From Paracoccus lutimaris (GTDB lineage: Bacteria > Pseudomonadota > Alphaproteobacteria > Rhodobacterales > Rhodobacteraceae), in assembly GCF_003337565.1 (NCBI RefSeq), contig NZ_QPJL01000010.1, forward strand, positions 1 through 64,000: DNA of 64,000 nt, in the 5' to 3' direction. Of this stretch, positions 58,930 through 64,000 are shown one piece after another; within the stretch, counting starts at the first letter, position 1; each line of letters opens with the position of its first letter. The translations under genes and the position numbers were made by a program. Under the pieces are notes generated by a model. The model was not told the DNA's origin, searched no databases, and saw only the letters and a program-made list of their open reading frames with translations.

Positions 58930-60159
58930 ATGCGCCGTGTCGTCATCACCGGGCTGGGCATCGTCTCTCCCATCGGCAACAATGCCACCGAAGTCACCGA
59001 AAGCCTGCGCGTCGGGCGCTCGGGCATCGTTTTTGCCCCTGAATATGCCGAGCACGGCTTCCGCAGCCAGGTCCATGGCATGCCCCAGATCGTGCTGGAA
59101 GATCACATCGACAAGCGCAATCTGCGCTTCATGGGCGCTGGCGCGGCCTATAATTTCCTGGCGATGGAGCAAGCCATCGCCGATGCCGGTCTTGCCGCCG
59201 AGGATGTCTCGAACGACCGCACCGGGCTGGTCATGGGCTCGGGCGGCCCCTCGACCGCAAATCTTTTCGACGCGCATCGCATTGTCATTGAAAAGGGTGC
59301 GCCCAAGCGCATGGGGCCGTTCATGGTCACGCGCTGCATGTCCTCGACCAATTCGGCCTGTCTTGCCACGCCGTTCAAGATCCGGGGCGTGAACTATTCG
59401 ATTACCTCGGCCTGCTCGACCTCGGCGCATTGCGTGGGCAACGGGACCGAGCTGATCCAGATGGGCAAGCAGGACATCGTCTTTGCCGGTGGTGGCGAGG
59501 AACTGGACTGGACGCTGTCCTGCCTGTTCGACGCCATGGGCGCCATGTCCTCGAAATACAACGATACGCCGCAAACCGCCTCGCGCCCGTTTGACGCGAC
59601 CCGCGACGGCTTTGTCATCGCTGGCGGCGCGGGCGTCGTCGTACTTGAGGAATTGAACCACGCACTGGCGCGCGGCGCAAAGATCTATGCCGAAGTGACC
59701 GGCTACGGCGCGACCAGCGACGGCTATGACATGGTGGCACCGTCGGGCGAGGGCGGCGAACGTTCGATGCGGCTGGCGCTGTCCACCCTGCCCGAGGGAC
59801 GGCGTGTCAGCTATGTCAACGCCCATGGCACCTCGACCCCCGTCGGCGACGTCGGTGAAATCAAGGCCCTGCGCCGCGTCTTTGGCGAAGGCGCGGTGCC
59901 GCCGGTTTCCTCGACCAAATCGCTGACCGGCCATTCGCTGGGCGCGACCGGCGTCCACGAGGCAATCTATTCGCTGCTGATGATGCAGAACGGCTTCATC
60001 ACCGCCTCGGCCAACATCACCGAGCTTGATCCCGAGATCCGGCCCGAGGAAATCGCGATGCAGCGCGTCGATAATGTTGATTTTGATAGCATCCTTTCCA
60101 ATAGTTTCGGCTTTGGTGGCACCAACGCGACGCTGCTTTTGTCGAAGTACCGCGAATAA
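58930..60159 (+). CDS. fabB: 3-oxoacyl-ACP synthase I FabB
   Basis: A 409-residue ketoacyl synthase elongating the FabA product. The catalytic Cys in [15 protein letters not shown] (about 162), His in [14 protein letters not shown] and His in [17 protein letters not shown] are all present, with [13 protein letters not shown] at the end. ATG 58930 follows CAAGGAGC; an upstream in-frame ATG at 58912 lacks a site. Confidence 0.95.
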   Translation: MRRVVITGLGIVSPIGNNATEVTESLRVGRSGIVFAPEYAEHGFRSQVHGMPQIVLEDHIDKRNLRFMGAGAAYNFLAMEQAIADAGLAAEDVSNDRTGLVMGSGGPSTANLFDAHRIVIEKGAPKRMGPFMVTRCMSSTNSACLATPFKIRGVNYSITSACSTSAHCVGNGTELIQMGKQDIVFAGGGEELDWTLSCLFDAMGAMSSKYNDTPQTASRPFDATRDGFVIAGGAGVVVLEELNHALARGAKIYAEVTGYGATSDGYDMVAPSGEGGERSMRLALSTLPEGRRVSYVNAHGTSTPVGDVGEIKALRRVFGEGAVPPVSSTKSLTGHSLGATGVHEAIYSLLMMQNGFITASANITELDPEIRPEEIAMQRVDNVDFDSILSNSFGFGGTNATLLLSKYRE

Positions 60160-60178
60160 ACGAAGAAAAGGTTAAGCC

Positions 60179-60967
60179 ATGGGCGATATGTTGAAGGGAA
60201 AACGCGGCCTTGTGATGGGGGTCGCGAATGACCGCTCGATTGCCTGGGGGATCGCGAAGGCGCTGGCCGATCAGGGTGCCGAGCTGGCCTTTTCCTATCA
60301 GGGCGAAGCCTTTGGCAAGCGCGTCGAGCCGCTGGCCCAGTCGCTGGGTTCGGATTTCCTGATGGATGTCGATGTCACGGACGACGATTCTCTGGGCCGT
60401 GCCTTTGATCAGATCGGCACACGCTGGGGCGGCATGGATTTTCTGGTCCATGCCATCGCCTTTTCGGACAAGAACGAGCTGACCGGCCGCTTTATTCATA
60501 CAAGCCGCGACAACTTTAAGAACTCCTTGACGATTTCCTGCTATTCGCTGATCGACCTCGCCCGGCGGGCGCAGCCTCTGATGACGAATGGCGGCTCGAT
60601 CATCACGCTGACCTATGGCGGGTCGAACCGGGTTACACCGTTCTACAATGTCATGGGGGTGGCCAAAGCTGCACTGGAATCCTCTGTCCGTTATCTCGCC
60701 AATGATCTGGGTCCCGACGGGATCCGGGTGAATGCGATCAGCCCCGGCCCAATGAAAACCCTGGCCGGCGCGGCCATCGGCGGCGCGCGCAAGACCTATC
60801 GTCATACCGAGGCGAATGCGCCCTTGCGCGCCAATGCCACGCTAGAAGCGATCGGGGGCACGGCCGTCTGGTTGTGCTCGGATTGGGGCGCCTGCACCAC
60901 CGGCGAGATCGTACTCGTCGATGGCGGCTATCATGTTCTGGGTATGCCGCAGACGGAAAATCTTTGA
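60179..60967 (+). CDS. fabI: Enoyl-ACP reductase FabI
   Basis: A 262-residue NADH-dependent short-chain-dehydrogenase-type reductase: KRGLVMGVANDRSIAWGIAKAL (split by the start), the FabI YxxxxxxK site in FYNVMGVAKAALESSVRYLA, and PGPMKTLAGAAIGG. Performs the last step of each elongation cycle and would be the triclosan target. It follows fabB by 19 bases. Confidence 0.95.
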   Translation: MGDMLKGKRGLVMGVANDRSIAWGIAKALADQGAELAFSYQGEAFGKRVEPLAQSLGSDFLMDVDVTDDDSLGRAFDQIGTRWGGMDFLVHAIAFSDKNELTGRFIHTSRDNFKNSLTISCYSLIDLARRAQPLMTNGGSIITLTYGGSNRVTPFYNVMGVAKAALESSVRYLANDLGPDGIRVNAISPGPMKTLAGAAIGGARKTYRHTEANAPLRANATLEAIGGTAVWLCSDWGACTTGEIVLVDGGYHVLGMPQTENL

Positions 60968-61794
60968 TGATCCGGCATTTCCGGGCCGAGGATGGCGCAC
61001 GCCTTGCCTATCGCGATGAGGGTGAGGGGCTGCCCGTTCTGGCGCTGTCGGGGCTGACCCGGAACGGCACGGATTTCGACTATCTGGCGCCGCATCTGCG
61101 GGGCGTGCGACTGATCCGGCCGGATTACCGGGGGCGCGGGGCCTCGGACTGGACCGGAGCCACGACTTATACCGTGCCGCAAGAGGGCAAGGACGCGTTA
61201 GCGCTGCTGGACCATCTGGGCATCGAAAAGGCAGCGGTGCTTGGCACGTCGCGCGGCGGGTTGATCGGCATGCTGCTGGCCGCCGTGGCCCGGGACCGGG
61301 TGCTGGGCCTGTGCCTGAACGATGTCGGTCCCGAATTGGAACGCGCCGGGCTTGAGCGCATCTTCGACTATGTCGGGCGCAACCCGGCCGCGCGCAGCCT
61401 TGAGGAACTGGCCCAGCGACTGCCTGCGGCTATGCCGGGCTTTGCCAATGTGCCCGCAAGCCGTTGGCTGGAGGAAGCGCAGCGACATTACGTCGAGACG
61501 CCCGAGGGCGGGCTGCGGATCAATTACGACCCGGCGCTGCGCGAGGCGTTTCTGGCCGCTTTTGATGGGCCGGCGGTGGATATGTGGCCACTGTTCGATG
61601 CTGCGCAGGGCTTGCCATTCGCGCTAATCCGGGGGGCGAATTCGGATCTTTTCTCGCGCGAAGCAGCCGGGCGCATGCGGCAGCGTCGCCCGGACATGAT
61701 CTTTGCCGAAGTGCCCGACCGGGCGCATATCCCCTATCTGGACGAACCGGAGGCTCTGGCCGCGATTGAGGCATGGCTGGCCCGAATGCGCTAA
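60967..61794 (+). CDS. Alpha/beta hydrolase coupled to fabI
   Basis: A 275-residue alpha/beta hydrolase: LPVLALSGLTRNGTDFDYLA, RPDYRGRGASDWTG, nucleophile elbow GTSRGGLIGMLLAA (Ser about 97), ALIRGANSDLFS with the acid and VPDRAHIPYLDEP with the His. Its ATG overlaps the fabI stop by one base (TGATG), so it is co-translated with the fatty-acid genes. Thioesterase or ester substrate is only a guess. Confidence 0.85.
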   Translation: MIRHFRAEDGARLAYRDEGEGLPVLALSGLTRNGTDFDYLAPHLRGVRLIRPDYRGRGASDWTGATTYTVPQEGKDALALLDHLGIEKAAVLGTSRGGLIGMLLAAVARDRVLGLCLNDVGPELERAGLERIFDYVGRNPAARSLEELAQRLPAAMPGFANVPASRWLEEAQRHYVETPEGGLRINYDPALREAFLAAFDGPAVDMWPLFDAAQGLPFALIRGANSDLFSREAAGRMRQRRPDMIFAEVPDRAHIPYLDEPEALAAIEAWLARMR

Positions 61795-62226
61795 GGCTTT
61801 AAGGCGATATCCTGCACAGCCCGCCCATTTCCATGGCTGCCCGGTTCATCGAAACAGCGCTGGCCCTCATACCCTTCATCAACGCAGATGGAACCTGGGA
61901 TGGGCGATCATTCCCAGCCGGCGAATGGCGTGACCAGAAAAGCCACGATGCTCATGGAGGTCATGTCAGTTGGATGCGTGTGGTGGCATGAGGAATTTCG
62001 CCGCTTACTTCCGGTTCGCTCCTTAGCAAGCGGGTCACGAATACCACTCGGAATGCAGATTAACCGTGTCATCCAATTGCTGCGCGCCGTATGAGCAATC
62101 GCGCGGCTTGACGCGCTAGCAATCTCACTCTGCCAAGTACGACATTCGATCAAGCGATCTCGTTGAACCAGATCGGATCGCCCGCGCAGAAAGCCGCGAT
62201 CCAATACTGAATGTATAGTCAAAACA
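61795..62226. other. Intergenic stretch without recognisable gene
   Basis: About 430 bases between the hydrolase and putA, both ending here. Several short frames exist on both strands, but none gives a protein I recognise, and codon use looks less GC-biased than in the neighbours. It may hold decayed sequence. Confidence 0.5.
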
Positions 62227-62256
62227 CGGGCAGACGCAGCCATCTGCGCCTGCCCG
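62227..62256 (+). terminator. Terminator-like hairpin
   Basis: CGGGCAGACGCAG/CTGCGCCTGCCCG stem with CCAT loop and one mismatch, followed by GGTTTCTG. It could stop rightward transcription from the hydrolase side. Confidence 0.6.
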
Positions 62257-62265
62257 GTTTCTGTA

Positions 62266-62289
62266 TGCGGGGGAAACTGATCCCCCGCA
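62266..62289 (-). terminator. Terminator-like hairpin downstream of putA
   Basis: TGCGGGGGA/TCCCCCGCA stem just after the putA stop on the minus strand; no strong T-run follows. Confidence 0.6.
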
Positions 62290-62299
62290 GATCAGCCAA

Positions 62300-64000
62300 T
62301 CACCCCGCCAGCAGCGCGGCGTTACCGCCAGCGGCCGTGGTGTCGACACAGAGATGGCGCTCATGCGCGACATGGGCCTGATCGGGCCCGGCGGTGATCA
62401 GCGGTGTGATTGGCCCCTTGCGCGTGGCCAGCGCCCGCATATAGGCGCGGCCAGTCTCGGCATCACCCCACCAGATCGCGGCGGAGATATCCTTGATCGC
62501 GGCCAGCGCCTCGGGGGTCAGGTAACCGTCCACCGACAGCGCAAGCCCGCCAAGGGCTTCGACCGCGGCGGCCTGCGCCTTGACCGTCTCGGGTCCCGGA
62601 CCAAGGCACAGCACCGACGAGCGCGGCAGGATCATCAGCCGGTTCAGCTCACCCGTCGGGCCGGGCATGATCTGCTCGGATACCGGCTTTTCGGCGCCAT
62701 GGGCGGCGGCGCGGCTCAGCACCCGGCTGTCGGCATGCTTGCTCCATTCCGTGCCCGCCGGGACCGGCTCGGGCGCGAAGAAACGCGCCAGATAAAGCGG
62801 ACCGCCCGCCTTGGGACCGGTGCCCGAAAGCCCCTCGCCGCCAAAGGGCTGGCTGCCCACGACCGCGCCGATCTGGTTGCGGTTGACGTAGATATTGCCG
62901 GCATGAATCGCCTCGGAGACCTCTTGCACGCGGGAATCGATCCGGGTGTGCAGGCCAAAGGTCAGGCCATAGCCGCGCGCGTTGATGTCGGCGATGACAC
63001 GTTCAAGCTGGTCGGCGCGGAAGGTCGCGACATGCAGCACCGGGCCAAAGACCTCGCGGTCCATGTCCTTGATACCGCTGACCTTCAGCAGGACCGGGGC
63101 GATGTAATGGCCCTGTTTCGGCGCCCAGACGCGGTGCAGGATGCGACCGGCATTGGCGTCGGTATAACCCTCGATCCCGTCCTGGGCCTCGGCGTCGATC
63201 ACCGGGCCGACATCGGTCGCAAGGCTCCAGGGATCGCCCACGCGCAGCTCGTCCATGGCGCCCTTGATCATGGCGATCAGGTGAGGGGCGATGTCTTCCT
63301 GCACATAAAGGCAGCGCAGGGCCGAGCAACGCTGACCGGCCGAGCGGAAGCTGGAGGCCACGATATCGCGCACCGCCTGTTCGGGCAGCGCGGTCGAATC
63401 GACGATCATCGCGTTCAGCCCGCCGGTTTCGGCGATCAGGGGCGTCCCCGGCTCCATATGGTCGGCCATGGCGCGGGCGATGATCTGCGCGGTCTCGGTC
63501 GAGCCGGTAAAGACCACGCCCTTGATGCGCGCGTCCGAGGTCAGCGCCGCACCGACCGTGCCGCCCTGCCCCGGCAGCAGTTGCAGCGCCGATGCGGGCA
63601 CGCCGGCCTGATGCAGCAGCCGGACGGCAATGGCCGCGATCAGCGGGGTCTGCTCGGCAGGCTTGGCCAGCACCGCATTCCCGGCCATCAGCGCGGCCGC
63701 GATCTGGCCGGTAAAGATGGCCAGCGGAAAGTTCCACGGGCTGATCGCGGTGATGATGCCACGCGGGGCATTGGTCGCGGCCTCGCCCTCGGCGGCGTAA
63801 TAGCGCAGGAAATCCACGGCTTCGCGCAGCTCGCCCACGGCATCGGGCAGGATCTTTCCGGCCTCGCGCGCCAGCGTCGCAAAGATCGGGCCGAATTCGG
63901 CCTCGTAAAGATCGGCGGCGCGACGCAGGACGGCGGCGCGCTCGGCAGCCGGGGCGTCCCAGATGCGGGCATCCTCGATGGCGCGGGCGACGGTGGCGGC
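62300..64000 (-). CDS. putA: Proline utilisation protein PutA, C-terminal part
   Basis: The window ends inside this gene; about 566 codons are present, covering the L-glutamate-gamma-semialdehyde dehydrogenase half and the C-terminal domain. ISPWNFPLAIFTGQIAAALMAGN, VVFTGSTETAQIIA, the catalytic Glu in IAETGGLNAMIVDS and Cys in FRSAGQRCSALRCLYV are clear, followed by SQPFGGEGLSGTGPKAGGP. PutA oxidises proline to glutamate; the proline dehydrogenase half should lie to the right of the window. Two hairpins follow the stop. Confidence 0.93.
   Translation of the reverse strand, partial: AATVARAIEDARIWDAPAAERAAVLRRAADLYEAEFGPIFATLAREAGKILPDAVGELREAVDFLRYYAAEGEAATNAPRGIITAISPWNFPLAIFTGQIAAALMAGNAVLAKPAEQTPLIAAIAVRLLHQAGVPASALQLLPGQGGTVGAALTSDARIKGVVFTGSTETAQIIARAMADHMEPGTPLIAETGGLNAMIVDSTALPEQAVRDIVASSFRSAGQRCSALRCLYVQEDIAPHLIAMIKGAMDELRVGDPWSLATDVGPVIDAEAQDGIEGYTDANAGRILHRVWAPKQGHYIAPVLLKVSGIKDMDREVFGPVLHVATFRADQLERVIADINARGYGLTFGLHTRIDSRVQEVSEAIHAGNIYVNRNQIGAVVGSQPFGGEGLSGTGPKAGGPLYLARFFAPEPVPAGTEWSKHADSRVLSRAAAHGAEKPVSEQIMPGPTGELNRLMILPRSSVLCLGPGPETVKAQAAAVEALGGLALSVDGYLTPEALAAIKDISAAIWWGDAETGRAYMRALATRKGPITPLITAGPDQAHVAHERHLCVDTTAAGGNAALLAG

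Noticed and set aside
61888..62243. Short frames on both strands downstream of the hydrolase
   Set aside because: They lack ribosome sites, domains and GC-biased codon use.

Overview
The window looks like chromosome from a high-GC alphaproteobacterium of the Rhodobacterales, most likely Paracoccus or a close relative. This rests on gene content and neighbourhoods rather than a database search: an atpHAGDC operon followed by an H-type lectin gene, a suf operon with both an IscS-type and a SufS-type desulfurase, a taurine:pyruvate aminotransferase next to a TauR-like regulator, a fabA-fabB-fabI operon, and very GC-rich third codon positions that leave long false frames opposite nearly every gene.

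The left edge (1-3.6 kb) is mobile DNA. Positions 1-95 are the terminus of what looks like an IS21-family insertion sequence, which has cut into a phage prohead-protease/capsid fusion gene. Then follow a gpW-like connector, a DUF2190 capsid-cement-like protein, an AlpA-like DNA-binding protein and a tyrosine integrase that ends next to the 3' end of a tRNA-Tyr gene, the probable attachment site. No tail genes separate the capsid genes from the integrase, so the element may be a capsid-encoding satellite or a deleted prophage.

From 3.8 to 24 kb the genes are mostly housekeeping: rlmB, a YHS-domain protein, a possible stress-promoter small RNA, a CoA-binding protein, prs, a thioredoxin-fold isomerase and an alpha/beta hydrolase, the F1 ATP synthase operon, a methyltransferase divergent from gloB, clpA, mfd, a membrane protein of the type often named 'component of SufBCD complex', hemB and a YSC84-type lipoprotein. 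From 24.5 to 33.7 kb lie a tRNA-Arg and a tight leftward cluster coaBC-iscS-sufB-(FkbM methyltransferase)-sufC-sufD-YIP1-YIP1-sufS for Fe-S cluster assembly; many of these genes overlap by 1-4 bases. The methyltransferase in its middle is unusual and locally AT-rich.

From 33.9 to 49.8 kb are a ComM-like ATPase, gshB, the yraN-rsmI / lpoA pair, glnD, murJ, a rhomboid-fold protein that lacks its catalytic residues, trpS, a homocysteine S-methyltransferase, a radical SAM protein, a lytic transglycosylase and ssb. From 49.8 to 57.9 kb are two catabolic modules: taurine (tpa, tauR, no xsc in view) and malonate (madL, madM, matB, malonyl-CoA decarboxylase, with a divergent GntR regulator, matR). 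From 58.4 to 61.8 kb is a fatty-acid operon fabA-fabB-fabI-hydrolase. The window ends inside putA on the minus strand. I found no CRISPR array and no complete novel defence or biosynthetic system; the most unusual items are the capsid/integrase element, the FkbM gene inside the suf operon, the dead rhomboid and the putative small RNA.
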